From Capillidium heterosporum (taxonomy: Eukaryota > Entomophthoromycota > Entomophthoromycetes > Entomophthorales > Capillidiaceae), in the NCBI GenBank assembly GCA_016630905.1, contig WBMQ01000012.1, positions 496,001 to 560,000 on the forward strand: a stretch of 64,000 nt of DNA, in the 5' to 3' direction. A program made the position numbers and the translations under genes. The notes beneath the pieces were generated by a model that had not been told where the DNA came from, did not search any database, and saw nothing but the letters and a program-made list of their open reading frames with translations. Positions 33,117-45,789 of the stretch are shown here, one piece after another; positions within the stretch are counted from its first letter, which is position 1; every line of letters begins with the position of its first letter.

Positions 33117-34071
33117 TCAAAATAAATTCCAACTGATAAATTCGGCGTAAGAGGATACTCGTGTGAACATACCTGGTAATCCTTTGGTACCACAACTTCT
33201 TCCAAACGACGTGATACCATACAGTACCGGACTGTTGTTTTCATCGTAACCGATTAATGGACCCCCTGAATCTCCTTGGCAAGCATCTATAGAAATTTCA
33301 AAAGTTAGTTTGAAATTAACAAAAGGATAGTAAATATGTACCTTTACTCTTCTCAGTATCCCCACCAGCACACAAGATAATCGAACTATCGAACTGCGGG
33401 TAGATGCTCTTGACTTTATCTTTACAATCTTTACCCTGCACCAAGTCCAACTGCACTTCCATCAGCTTGTCACTAACAGTTGCGGTATCTGAGTTGGTTG
33501 TTTTACCCCACCCAGCTGCCCACAACTTGGTGTTAGCTCGGTCATCGGTAGTATTACCTACTAAAGTTGGGAAGCTGGTGACTTTGGTAGGTCTGTCCAA
33601 CTTTATCAGCATCAAATCGTTCCAGACCTGACCTTTTGTGTAGGCGTAGTCGGTCTGCATAGTACGTCGCACTACATTGAACACTTCACCACCTTCTTGA
33701 GCAGCTGTTTTGTTGAGGTTGGTGAAGCCTACCCTTACTTCGATTTGGTCGCTGCAGATGGGGTTCTCACTGAAACAATGACCAGCCGTTAAGACGACAT
33801 CCTTGGTTATCAAGGTACCACCGCAGAAGTGGTCGCCACCTTTGTAAGCTAAAGAGACGAGGTATGGGTACTTACCTTTGGGTACTTCACTCCCACCTAT
33901 TATGCGACTGTCCGAACCAGTTTGTAGTTCGAGGTTGATATTTTGAGGGTTGGCTAAGTCCTGCTGGGAGAGCTCGTAGTGGCTTTTGAAACTGGAAAAG
34001 TAGTTACTGGTGACATGTGTTGTACATAGAACTGTGAGCAGTAGCCTAATTGTTGGTGAGGCGAACTTCAT
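33117..34071 (-). CDS. Secreted trypsin-like serine protease (S1 family)
   Basis: Two exons (34071-33342, 33286-33117; 55-nt intron, phase 1) encode 299 residues. A signal peptide of about 22 residues is followed by a propeptide to the activation site R56-IIGG. The catalytic triad is complete: H98 in LTAGHC, D152 in NDLMLI and S250 in GDSGGP. D244, six residues before the serine, is the S1-pocket aspartate, so cleavage after Lys/Arg is expected. The intron falls just before this aspartate. Paired cysteines typical of chymotrypsin-fold enzymes are present. Such proteases are secreted by insect- and animal-associated fungi to digest host protein; that role here is inference. Confidence 0.93.
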
Positions 34072-34972
34072 TGTTAACTCTTGTTGGAAAATTAATTAAA
34101 TAGTTATGGTAGTGGACTTCTTGGAAACAGCGGTGTTATTGAGTTGGAATAGTTTTCGGTTCCTGAATGGAAGCTTTGAATTAGGGGATCCAAGTTCTAT
34201 CCAATAATATACAGCTATGTAAACTAATTGTAAAGTACCATTGATTGAATATTTGCAGGTAGCTGTTTGGATTTGCCGAGCAATTTGAAAATTTGCTAAC
34301 TTGCAGATTTGATAAACTTTGACGGAAGAACTAAAAAGTGTGCAAATTAATGCTTTATTTTATATCATGGAAACCTTCAATAGCATTCGAAACTTTAGTT
34401 TTTACTATTGCATTATATAGAAAGGCTGTGCTTCCAGCTACTGAGAAAATGGGCAAAATGGTATTTCTATATATCCAATAAAATGATGTTTCGCTACATG
34501 TGCTTTACTTGCCAGCATGTACTCCAGAAATATTATAAACGCATAGGGGTCTTTGATTTCTTCTCCAAACCCTTATACAAGTTTCTCCTACCCAACTGTA
34601 TTGAAAATTAGAGCCAAAATGTACATGTGTGTCCTTTTTTGGATATTGATTTGCTCGTTCTTTGCACACAAGCTTTAATATACAAACAAGCCCAATATGC
34701 TAATACCCCAATATAGCTATATAGCATTTGACAATACCTTGTTTGGTAGTACTCGATCTGTATCGTGCATGCTTATTGATAAAAACTATTTCCAAGTGGC
34801 AAAAAATAACTAGTAGAAAAAAGTAACATTCAAAACCTTTATTAAATAGATAATTTTGTTACACTGCATTAGTAGTAGGAAAGTTAGATAGTTCAAATCA
34901 AACTAAGCTATTACTAACTGATGCTAAAATAAACTTACAAGATTACTAAACAAAGCCCAAAATGCTAATGAC
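34072..34972. other. Spacer between the trypsin and NIPA copy 2 genes
   Basis: Trypsin promoter on its left, 3' flank of NIPA copy 2 on its right. No gene seen. Confidence 0.4.
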
Positions 34973-36099
34973 TTACACGGTTTGCGTTTCCTCCATAAAC
35001 TTCAAAGTGCTATCCTTAGAAGATATAGTGAGACGTCTACCCCTACACCTAGGTAGCTTGATAGGAGGGAGTTGCTTGGGATCTGGTTTCAGCTGACGCG
35101 CCAAGATAAAGACACCAAGTACTAGGACGAAAACTCCTAGGAAAAGTAAGAGTAAGGCCCACCACGGGTATGCTTGGAATTGGTCCAAGTATAACAAAGA
35201 GTTGATAAGGGTGAATATGTTGTAGATACTGGAGAATATAGGTCCTACTATGATACTGTCTGCTAACTTTAGACCTGCGTTCAGGCAGTACAACTAAATT
35301 CTGATAAATATTGACTATAGATTAAAAAAGCTACCTGGAGGAGGGCAGTAGTTACTAGCGCAAGGACGATACCTACTGTCATAGCATCCCAGAACGAATA
35401 GTCGCCTTGAAAGGCCTGTAAAAGTAACTTGACCCCAGATTTGGCTAATAAGACGGTCTCCGAACCGATCATACCACCAGTGACGGAGATTAGGATGGCA
35501 GTATCGCGTGAAAGTCTCTTGGTATCGTACCTGGCTAAGAAATTCCATTTATGGTCCTTTAAACTAGGTCGGGCTATAAAGAACGTGCTGATATTGGTCA
35601 ATATCAGATTGGTAATAATAACTATGTTGAATATGATGAAATAGATCTTGAAAATAGGTCTTGAGTACAACTCGCGTAGAATCTCCATATCCAAATCAGA
35701 TTCTACATCATCACTAGGTCCGGTAAATGCACCCACTACTACGATAAAAATAATAGCCAGGATGATAATTCCTGTACCATAGACATCTCTCCTTGTGATT
35801 GTTGATCCCACTAAGAACTTTGCAAATATAACGTTGAAAATTAGAGAAGTTGTTGTTATAGGAGCCACCCACGAAGCTTTCAAGAACATCATACTGACAA
35901 AGTTACCGATGATTAAACTGATAACGTAGATGTAGAGACCCAAGTGCCACCACTTGCGGAAGCATTCGTGTCGAGGCTTCGATGATAATTTGTTGTTGCA
36001 GTGGTCCCTACGTTGTAAGTTGTAGCCAAAGGCGTCCATCGCCGAACTGGTGATAAGGATGAGGATACCAGCTAGGATTAAACCTACGTCGACACCCAT
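34973..36099 (-). CDS. NIPA-like magnesium transporter family protein, copy 2
   Basis: Two exons (36099-35335, 35293-34973; 41-nt intron, phase 0) encode 361 residues. About nine hydrophobic segments; conserved segments include AMDAFGYNLQRRDH, KASWVAPITTTSLIFN, FAKFLVGSTIT and LYCLNAGLKLADS at the exon junction. The C-terminal tail is much shorter than in the other two copies. It keeps only the second of the two introns present in the copy at 59143-60601. Family members transport Mg2+ and other divalent cations; the substrate here is not shown. Confidence 0.85.
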
Positions 36100-37801
36100 G
36101 CTGATAAGTTGAAGTTGGAAAATGCTTTTGGTGAAAGTTGAGTAAAAAGAAAAGGATATTGGTGGATGTGTTGTTTTATAGTGCTTTATTAATTAGACCT
36201 TTTTCAACGAAAACTAAGGGTAACTTTGAAGAAAAGAGAGACAGGTTATACATTTTCGGATTACACACTCTTTGAATTCCATCCAGCCTAAAAATTTGTG
36301 ATTGAGATCCCTTGTCAAAGGTCATTAATAATTTGGGGTGTAAAAGTGATTTAATCGAGTTTGGGGAATGCCTATCGAACTGTTCGGTTGCCCTTGTTCT
36401 AAAAAACTAGATATTTATCCATGAGTTCAATCGCAAATCTCCACCTATTTTTCTGAATGGACGAGAACACCTTTAATCCAATCCTTTTCTTAAACTGAAG
36501 TCGTTTCACATTCCCGTAAAATATTTAGGCTTGGCTTCCAAGATCATTTATTTGTCACATGGCTGACTAAATGAATGCTCACTAGATTGTAGAAAAGCTT
36601 CCCGATACACAAAGCTACTCTACTCTTTTCTTTAACCCATAGTAAATTTCTAGATCGATATAGGTGGCTCTTCGTCTTAAAAGCAGTGTGCCATTTTTTA
36701 AAAACCAACAGAACTGAGATGACTAATACAAACTTTCGGATGAGTAACTAATCAACTTACACGACAGCTGAATGATTTGGAAACCTATTTGTTGAGTTAC
36801 TAAACCCAATGCTGATTTATTAAATCTATACCCGATTGGGATTAGTTTTTGAAAGCCAGCTTAGTAAAATTGTTCCATACTATAGATTTGGGCAAATTGA
36901 AAAGAGCTTTTCAAAGCATCGATAAATGAGCATCCACGAAAATAGGTATAGCTCACCCAGATTGTAAGGTATGCAATACCAAAAGAATTGTGGTAGTTTT
37001 CTCTTGAAAGCAGAGATAGATAGAGCTGGCCCCAAGAATTCAAAAACAGAGCCAAACTTAAACTAGCCAAAAGTAAACTTAATAAGGTAATGAATATAGC
37101 ATGTAGTTTTTATTTTAATAACACCAATTGATTATAATTAGTGAAATGAAAATCCAATCTAAATATAAGCTGCAGTTACAGGCTGAAATGATGAGTAGCA
37201 ATCGATCTAATGCTTTGAGCTAAATGAAAAGGCAGCTAATTATCAGCTACTTAAAAGCCTCCAAAACTAAGTATTTCTGATTCATTATAGCAAATACTGG
37301 CCTAGCTTCTCAGATTTAAAATGAAGACACAGTTGCGGAGATAAGGTTATCTACTAATCGATGAAGGAGATGGAAGTGATTTTTCAACATAATTAAAGCA
37401 AATATATCGATAGAATAATCAAATAGAATTGGTAACTCATCATAGTAAAGGTAAAAGAAAGTATGAGTTTGAGAGATACAAGAATATAAAGTTGGTTACC
37501 AACCTACAAAGACTAGAAAGTTTGAAGTGGTTAGGTAATGATAGATAAATGATTTTCCTAAAATTTAAAATTTCCAAGTAGGTAAGCTTGAGATTAACTT
37601 TTATTTGAAGATGAAATAAATGGGAAACTGGGAAAGTTAAGGACTATTTGTGAAGCTGAGTGAAAAGAAAAGACTAGCTAAAATAGGTGCTCATCGTGGC
37701 AGATTGAATAAGTTGGTTTCTTTGTTTTTATAAATTTTATTGAATTAAGATTCATCTCGAAAAGTGATATTAAGTGTGTTTTGAGTATAGTTTAATATAA
37801 G
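36100..37801. other. AT-rich spacer
   Basis: Promoter of NIPA copy 2 at its left edge; otherwise only chance frames. Confidence 0.4.
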
Positions 37802-38190
37802 ATGTTGGTATCAATATTTGCTTGCAAATTTACAAGATGTATCGCTTTATATATAGCCATCTGGTTTGGACTACTAAATTGTCAAGGTGGTGGGTAAGGT
37901 ACCCATGTTCCGCACTTTTAAGTAAATGGTTTATTACGCATTTGAGTTAGAAATGCTTTTATACATGTATGTTAAAAGTGAAGATGAATTTACTTTTCAT
38001 TTCGACAAAGATGCTTTTGTTTTCGCTCCTCCTATCTACTGCTCGTCACGGCACAAAACCTACGCCTTGCTACGTCAACCATTATGACAAAATAAAGGAT
38101 GCATCGGTTTCGTCAAGTGTATCTAAACTCGAAGCGATTCACATACCTGCTCTATATTTGGGCAAACTTCTAATGATTTTTATTTATTGA
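37802..38190 (+). pseudogene. Possible remnant of a histidine acid phosphatase-type gene
   Basis: An ATG at 37802 opens a leader-like segment, followed downstream by FHFDKDAFVFAPPIYCSS in one frame and ARHGTKPTPCYVNHYDKI in a neighbouring frame. RHGTxxPT is the signature of branch-2 histidine phosphatases, where it follows a hydrophobic strand. The frame change and early stop suggest a truncated, decayed 5' fragment. The match is short and could be chance. Confidence 0.3.
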
Positions 38191-38292
38191 ATAATCAAAG
38201 AATGAGTACATATGTTTAAATAGCTATAGTAGTAAACCAATTGGTATACACAAATGGTTTATTTTATCAACTATTGGCATTATAGCCACTTT

Positions 38293-39788
38293 TTAATTCT
38301 CGGATTTGAAGTTTTGCATATGGGATTTGAGAGCTTCAAGTAATAAGTTGAAGCCTCTACCTTCCGACATCATGACGAAATGCTGGGCGTTCATCACATA
38401 ACTGAAGGCAAACTTGAGCTCATGATTGAACAAAACAACACTACCACCGTACCCAGTCCAACCGTACAATGGTACTTTTACTTTGTTACCATCTTTATCC
38501 ATTAAACTAGGATCTTCGACGTAGAAGACTCCGAAACCACCTAATGTAAAATCGGTCTCCAGATCTAAACATACATCAAAAGCCCGAACGGGTTCACTTA
38601 AGGCTTTGAGGCAGATTTCCTTGGATAAAAGCTGGTTCCCAGTAAGATTGGTTGATCGACCCAAGTTCGCAAAACAGGCAGCGACGGTTGCCAACTAAGC
38701 ATGCGTAATGTTAATAAATAAGTCAAAGGCAGTAATTTAGTTACTGATTTGGCGCTGGTGAACCCGTTGACACTGGGGATTTCGGCCCTCAAAAAGTCGT
38801 CTCCCTCAGGGAATGTAGCCTCAGCACTCAACTTCAATTTGAACATCTTGCTTATATGGCTGTCCTTATCGAACATTTTGTCGTTCGGATACAGCGAACC
38901 CTTCTGGTACTTGCCCAGTTTCAAAAGTCGTCGAGGTAGGAAAAAAACTGAAAATGTATCCAAAAGTGGAAAGCCATACCACTTTGTCTTTCTTTCCATC
39001 AACTGCTCGTCTTCGGTGTCCAACCCTAATGAAAACTCGACATTGAGCTTGGGGTTGATGACTTGTTGATAGATCTGGTTGAGGCTTCGGTTCTGCTTGT
39101 CTGCTCTTTTGACAATCTCGTTGGTAATGAAACCTCGCGTTACGCCGTGGTAGGCACGGACTTTCTTACCGTCGAACAGGTGACTGTGGTCCTCGAGATG
39201 CCGACATAACTTTTGGCTATCGAACAGGATTTGGGGAGATGGCTGTGGGTCATTGAAGTAAGGTAAGCCAGCTTCGTGGCGCATGAGATCGGCTAAAGTA
39301 GCTTCGGACTTTCCGTTTTGGCCAAACTCGGGCCAGTATTTGGTGATCTTGTCAGTGTAGCTAAGGACGCCTTGATCTACCAAATAGGCAATGGCTATCA
39401 CTTCCTATAATGAGCACTTAGCTACTTTTTAGTAAAAACAAGTTACCATAAATTTTGAACAAGAGCATACTAGGTTTAGAGTACTGGCTTCGTAAAGTAT
39501 TCCTTTATCGTAGTCCTGATATCCACCGTAAAGTTCGACAACTAGTTCATTGTTGGAGTAGACTACTACTGAGGAACCTACTTCTAAACCGTCTTCAAAC
39601 TGTTGAGTAAATGCCTCCTTCACATTTTCATATTCTTTATCGGCTATCCCACTGATCGGGTATTTTGGTTTGCCTATACCAAACAGTCGGGTGTACCATG
39701 GGTAAAATTCGTTGGGTTGTAAAAGGCAGTAGCCTAGGTAAAATGGGACGGCTATAGCCGCACTGGTGGCGATAATTGGATCGAACAT
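38293..39788 (-). CDS. Beta-lactamase-fold serine hydrolase, tandem copy A
   Basis: Three exons (39788-39447, 39404-38745, 38694-38293; introns 42 and 50 nt, both phase 0) encode 467 residues. An N-terminal hydrophobic segment (about residues 4-25) may anchor it. The beta-lactamase/EstB-family motifs are in order: S109-x-x-K112 (SCSK), a YHG tyrosine motif in exon 2, and WTGYGGS near the C-terminus followed by FSYVMNAQ. Catalytic serine and lysine are therefore present. Relatives (class C beta-lactamase-related, LACTB/EstB type) hydrolyse esters or amides; the substrate is unknown. It is the downstream member of a three-gene tandem array. Confidence 0.87.
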
Positions 39789-40419
39789 CTTTTTCTAAAT
39801 AAAGTTGGATGGTGCTACTTTTACAGGGTTCGTCTTAAATGTAATGGGAACAAAAGGTTGTATTCGTACTTTGCTGATCCCACTACAAAGTTTTAGGTGA
39901 GTGTTGAGGTATTTCGAGTTAACTTGTTCAAATGGAAACACGTGAGTTCTTATAAATTGAATAGCCGATTTTTTACAGAAATATCAAAAATATACTTATG
40001 GGATCTAATACAGATGGCATCACTACCTAAACAACAGCCTTTCTGTGAGCTTGTAGGAAATATATCGGATAATATTAAGGAAAATTGAGATGTGCTTCAT
40101 TGGTTCAAGGAGCTTGATATTGGTTCTAAACTTCTTATATAGAGTGCCTTGATAGCACATAGGATAGAATATATAGTTTGGTCAATAAGTTTACTAAAGT
40201 GTATCTCTATTTATGTGAGCTTTAATTAATGTATAGTTTTCAAAAAAACCTTGAATAAAATCTATGTCAATATAACATATACTAATTAATACAAACATTC
40301 GTTTTATACTAAAAAGGCTCTATCGCTTTAATAAATATAATAAACATATATATGCAAGCTCAACTAACTACAACGATATAATATATATTTTATTCCACGA
40401 ACCTCGGACTCATCAGTCT
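39789..40419. promoter_or_regulatory. Upstream region of hydrolase copy A
   Basis: Contains two blocks shared with copy B upstream DNA: 39834-39860 (around AATGGGAACAAAAGGTTG) and 39883-39894 (around CTACAAAGTTTT). No gene. Confidence 0.5.
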
Positions 40420-41902
40420 TTATAACTTAAAATCCTGCAGGTGGACCTTCAGAGCCTCGACCAAAAGTCTGTAGCCTCTACCCTCAGTCAACAAGATGAA
40501 ATGCTGGGCATTCATAACGTAGCTGAAGGAAAACTTGAGCTCATGGTTGAAGAGGACCATACTTCCACCGTATCCACCCCAACCATACATAGGCACCTTT
40601 ACCTGCTTACCTTCTCTATCCACCAAACTGGGATCTTCGATGTAGAATATACCGAATCCTCCCAGAGTCATCTCTGTTTCAAAGTCCAAGCCTAGGTCCA
40701 TAGCGGCTATAGGCTCACTGATGGATTGGAGGCAGGTCTCTTTGGTAATAAATTGGTTGCCAAGACCGGTCGTTGCACCGAGGTTGGCGTAACAGGCGGC
40801 AGCTGTTGCCAGCTAAAACAAAAGGCTTAGTAAGTGTATCGAAATTGAGATCCCTTACCGACTTGGCACTGGTGTACCCGTTTCCACTAGAGAGCTCGTA
40901 CTTGAGCCACTCCTCGCTGTTCTGATATGCATCGTCCTTACTCATCTTCAGCTTGGCCATCTTGCTCAAGTGCCCATCCTTCTTGAAGATGTTGTTGGAC
41001 GGCCTAACTGAGCCCTTCTGATACTTGCCGATACTTAAAAATGGCCTGGGCAGAAACACAATGGGTAGAATATCTAACCCTGGGAATTCGTACCAGTATG
41101 CCTTGCGTGCCATCGTGTCTTCATCTTCGGTATCCAGTCCAAGGCTGAATTCGATGTTGAGGCCGGGGTTGGTAACCTGCTTGTAGATGTGCTTGAGACT
41201 GCGATTCTGCTTATCAACTCTGCGCACAATCTCATTGAGGATCAAGCCTCGGGTAGCGGCATGATACACACGCAATTTCTCTCCATTGAACTGGTGCTTG
41301 TGGTTTTCGATGTGCTTTTTCAACAAGTCCAAGTTGTACAATGTCTCGAGGTCAGGCTGCGGGTCGTCAAAGTAAGGCAAGCCGGCTTCGTGGCGCAACA
41401 AGTCGGCTATCGTAGCTTCCGACTTTCCGTTCTTACCAAATTCGGGCCAGTGTTTGGTGATCTTGTCGGTATAGTTGATGACACCTTGGTCAACTAAGTA
41501 AGCGACGGCCACTGCTTCCTATAGCAAACACTAAGATATTGGTCTGCAAATTCAAGTTACCATAAACTTGGAGCTGGACATCACCAAATTCAATGTCTTC
41601 TCATCGTAGAGGGTCTTCTTGTCGTAGTCCTGGTACCCGCCGTAAAGTTCAACGACCATCTTGTTGTTGGAATAGACGACAACTGACGAACCGACTTCCA
41701 ACCCGTCCTTGAAGTTCTGGACGAATGTCTTCCTTACATCTTTGTACTCTTCATCGGTCCTGCCGCTGATTGGATAGTCCGGCTTACCTATACCAAAGAT
41801 TCGAGTGTACCATGGGAAAAATTCGTTGGGTTGTAAGAGACAGTAGCCAAGGTAGATGGGGACGGCTATTGCAGCAGCAGCAGTGGCAATTGGATCGATC
41901 AT
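40420..41902 (-). CDS. Beta-lactamase-fold serine hydrolase, tandem copy B
   Basis: Three exons (41902-41561, 41518-40859, 40812-40420; introns 42 and 46 nt) encode 464 residues. The frame has an ATG eight codons earlier at 41926, but it is within about 10 bases of the TATAAAAG box, and the paralogues align from the second ATG, so I use 41902. An N-terminal membrane segment is followed by S109-S-S-K112, a YHA motif in exon 2 and WGGYGGS before FSYVMNAQ. Exon 1 and 2 lengths (342 and 660 nt) are identical to copies A and C. Expected to be a membrane-anchored serine hydrolase; substrate unknown. Confidence 0.87.
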
Positions 41903-42935
41903 GTTTATTGGAAATAAATTAAACATCTCTTGCTTTTATACCATTCATCTTAAATGAAATGGGAGCAAAAGGTTGCTCTTTGAAACTATTATTGCTATTG
42001 TCTGTATCCATATTTGTAACTAATCCATTGCACTACAAAGTTTTAAGGGATAAGCATGGTGAACTGTTTGGTTCAACTAGCTTGAAAGGAAGCATGCAAG
42101 TCAGCAGTTACTTGAGTGGATAAATTTTTGCGAGTGTCTTTATTGAATAAATTATGAATCTATCTAGAAATTGACAAAAATTTACCTTAAGGTACTGAAG
42201 AGTCAAGGTATGTAGATACTCTTGTTTAAGCAAATCTCTGTACAGTTAGACTTATGCTACTTTCAAAACCAATTTACTATTCTTGATAGAGGGTGTCATT
42301 TTACTGAGGACTTGGCAAAATTGAAAGTTCCCGGCTTATGGAATCTAATTTCTAAATTAGTCATCCACTATCTAAACTCTAAATTATACTTTGATGTATT
42401 CAGTTTAGAATTTAGTGTGCCATTGTGGTGAAATGAGCTTTACTAGCTTAATGATTTTGTAATTTTAATAGTTTGTTTAGGATACTGTAGTGACATATAT
42501 AGCTGAATATACATATGTTTATCGGTCTTTTATAAAAGTTTACATAGCTCAATAAGCTTAGTCTTTGAATCCATATTTTCAAATGTAATCAAAATGATCG
42601 TAAATACTTGGAATTTCTATACTGTAAAATATAATATCAAAAGTCCAGTTTTTTTAAACAGAGTGATGAATCTAGTAAAGGTTTTCTTTTCTTGGGCAAG
42701 CTTCGATGAGATATGAATATATCAAAAGAATATATATGATATACTTTCCGATAAAGCTTAATAGAAACCAGCTGGTATATACGAGTGTTTGATAATTCAA
42801 AAGGATCTGATTTCTTCACACCACAATAAAAATGAGTACATGAGTTTAATTAACTATTATAGTCAACTGTTTGGCTACCTAAAAGATTTATCTTATCGGT
42901 TATAGACAAGTACAGAATCAAAAACTTTCAAATGC
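41903..42935. promoter_or_regulatory. Upstream region of hydrolase copy B
   Basis: Holds a TATAAAAG box on the minus strand near 41935-41943 and the two blocks shared with copy A: 41950-41975 and 42033-42044. The remainder is AT-rich without a gene. Confidence 0.5.
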
Positions 42936-44421
42936 CTAGAGTTTAAAGGCTCGCATATGAGGTTTAAGCGCTTCAATCAACAGGTTAAAACCCCTGCCCT
43001 CAGAAATCATGACGAAGTGTTGGGCGTTCATAACATAACTGAAGGCAAATTTGAGCTCATGATTGAATAAGATGACGCTACCACCATACCCACCCCAGCC
43101 GTAGAGTGGAACAGTTACTTGTTTACCATCTCCATCGACTAATTCAGAATTTTTGATGTAAAAGATACCGAACCCACCTACCGTCATATCGGTATCCATA
43201 AACAAAGCTTTATCGTAGGCACGGATAGGCTCACTTAGAGATTTGAGGCAAGTTTCCTTGGTGATGAGCTGGGTTCCTTTGAGACCAGTAGCCTCACCCA
43301 AATTGGCGTACATTGCGGCGACGGTTGCTAACTAAAATATAATAGGGTTAGTAAGTAGATTAAATTGTAAAAAATTACCGATTTAGCACTAGTAAACCCG
43401 TTGACACTGGGGATCTCAACCTTGAGGAAATCTTTACCATTGGGGAAGTCATCATCCTCACTCATCTTTACTTTGAACTGCTTGCTAATGGGACTGTCCT
43501 TGGCGTAAATCTTTTCAGTTGGGAAGATGGAGCCCTTGATATATTTACCGAAATTCATAAGATTTTTAGGTAGGAAAAGGACGAAAAGAGCATCCAAAGT
43601 TGGGAAAATATACCAGTATGCCTTCCTTTCCATCAATTTTTTATCCTCAATGTCCAACCCAAGGGAAAACTCCATGTTGAGTTTGGGGTTGATGACTTGT
43701 TGGTAGATCTGATTGAGGCTTCGGCTTTCTTTGTCGACTCTTCGCACAATTTCATTGAGGATGAAACCACGGTTAATGCTGTGGTAGACACGAACTTTCT
43801 TACCATTAAATACGTGGCTGTGGTTTTCAATATGCTGGCGTAACTTTTTGACGTCGTGCAAGGTTTTGGTGGTCGGTTGTGGATCCTCAAAGTAAGGCAA
43901 ACCGCCTTCATGACGCATCAAATCGGCTACAGTGACTTCCGACTTGCCATTCTTGCCGAATTCGGGCCAGTGTTTGGTAATCTTATCGGTGTAGTTGATG
44001 ACACCTTGATCTACTAGATAGGCAAGGGCCACCGCTTCCTACAATAAACGCTTAGCTACTAGTTAGTAAAATATATTACCATAAATTTCGAACACGAGCA
44101 TACTAAATTCAAAGTACTAGCGTCGTAAAGTTTTCCCTTGGAATAGTCCTGGTATCCACCGTAAAGTTCAACAACTAGCTTATCGTTGGAGTATACAGCG
44201 ACTGAGGAACCTACCTCTAAACCATCTTCGAAATGCTGGGCGAATATCTCCTTAACACTTTCGTAACCTTCTTCAGTCTTGCCACTGATGGGGTAGTTGG
44301 GCTTACCTATACCGAAGAGTCTTGTGTACCATGGGAAAAATTCATTAGGTTGTAAAAGACAGTAGCTTAAGTAGATAAAAACGGCTACTGTGGCAGTGAT
44401 GGCGACGATGAGTTCTAGCAT
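42936..44421 (-). CDS. Beta-lactamase-fold serine hydrolase, tandem copy C
   Basis: Three exons (44421-44080, 44038-43379, 43331-42936; introns 41 and 47 nt) encode 465 residues. An N-terminal hydrophobic segment is followed by S109-x-x-K112 (SCSK), a YHS motif in exon 2 and WGGYGGS before FSYVMNAQ. The first intron lies two codons after the catalytic lysine, as in A and B. All three copies look functional, so the array is a young expansion under constraint. Substrate unknown; relatives act on small esters, lactams or D-amino peptides. Confidence 0.87.
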
Positions 44422-44455
44422 TTTATAATTTCGAAATGAAGATGAATATCGCCTA

Positions 44456-44464
44456 CTTTTATAG
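44456..44464 (-). promoter_or_regulatory. TATA box of hydrolase copy C
   Basis: The minus strand reads CTATAAAAG about 35-43 bases before the ATG. The shared motif TACAAAGTTTT (plus strand) follows at 44524-44534. Confidence 0.5.
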
Positions 44465-45789
44465 TGCTCATATTAGATATATGTGGAACAAAATAGTAGC
44501 ATTGTTAATTGACTTTGTTGGAATACAAAGTTTTGAAGGATAAGCAAGTTGCTAGATTGCTATATCGAGCTCAATTTGTTCCGATTGGGGATATAAGTCT
44601 AAATTTCTTTTGTGGCTCAGTTAGCTTTTTCAATTACTAACCACTCTGTTCAATATTACTGGTATATTGTGCATGTTCAGCTAGAAAAAATTCCAAAATA
44701 GTATTGAATAAAGTAATATAAGAATAATAGATGACAAGACCTTTTTATTAATAATTTGCAATTTATATGTTTATTTGTAAATGCCTTTGTTGGTTAAATT
44801 ACGACTTTCATTGATTTTTATATAAATAGACCGGCTAATAGTTGGGAATTAAGATGCAGAACTACTGTTGTTGGGCAATAGCTCATCTAAAATTACATTC
44901 TAACTTATATATTTTGAACGCAAATGTGTAGAATTATTATATTTGGGCTTGGTGCGCATTAAGGTCGATAGATGTACTAATCTTCAAATTAGTAGCAGTA
45001 TCTTTACGCTACATTGAGGGCTTGCAAAGTATAGTATTCATCTAGAATAGCCATGAAAAATAATATTGTGAAAATCTATATTAACTGCCATTTTCTACAT
45101 CAAGCCATAATTCCATAATAAACCTATTCATCTGCACCAAATATGTATGCTTTACATAATATTACTCTGGTCAGAATTTTCCTCTCGAAACTTTTAAACC
45201 TTTTAAAAGTCCTGGGAGGAAAGATTCTAACCAGAGCAGTATATTGTTGCCACCTCAAATGAACTGATACTTCATGCTTAATTCCGGATTTAATCATCCA
45301 GGCATTTAACTACACGTCTGCTACTTGATAGTACTTTTACCGAGAGATATCCTTATCAATACAATTGAAAGGTGGAAGTTTGTATTTGTACCTACCTTCC
45401 GACTAGCTTATAACTCCAATAAGGAAAGTATGTAGTTTTATCGATATCCATTAAAACAATCCTAACAGTACAAAGCTATAAAAATTTCTAAAGTAAACTT
45501 CAATTTCAATCAGCAGTTTCATTCTGAATTTGATTGGGAAGCTTTCGAAAACTAATAGTATATTCATTTCAAAATATATAGAAGTTTTGAGTATACGTTT
45601 ATAAAAGTACCCAACATTTGCATATCTATAGCTAATTAAATATCAAGCCATATATATTTAAAAGTTATAAAAGTATCTTCGAAGTTACAGCAGAAATTTA
45701 TAAAATAGGTAAAACTTTATATAAAGTATCAGCATCACAACCAAAAAAACATATATAAGTAACAAATATATCTCAAATATCGACATACC
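44465..45789. other. Spacer containing a long hairpin-forming inverted repeat
   Basis: AT-rich upstream region of copy C. The only structured element seen is the inverted repeat at 45159-45244, listed separately. Confidence 0.4.
45159..45244. repeat. Near-perfect inverted repeat with two-base loop
   Basis: Two arms of about 40 bases pair almost completely: the left contains CTCTGGTCAGAATTTTCCTC and the right contains GAGGAAAGATTCTAACCAGAG; they meet at CTTTTAAA-CC-TTTTAAAAG. It is far longer than other palindromes in the window. It could be a small foldback transposon remnant or a source of a structured RNA. It is not a tRNA cloverleaf. Confidence 0.6.

Noticed and set aside
41903-41926. Upstream ATG for hydrolase copy B
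   Set aside because: Too close to the TATA box and not aligned with the N-termini of copies A and C.
45159-45244. tRNA gene
   Set aside because: The arms contain a D-arm-like GGTCAGAAT, but the element pairs end to end as a single hairpin and cannot form a cloverleaf.
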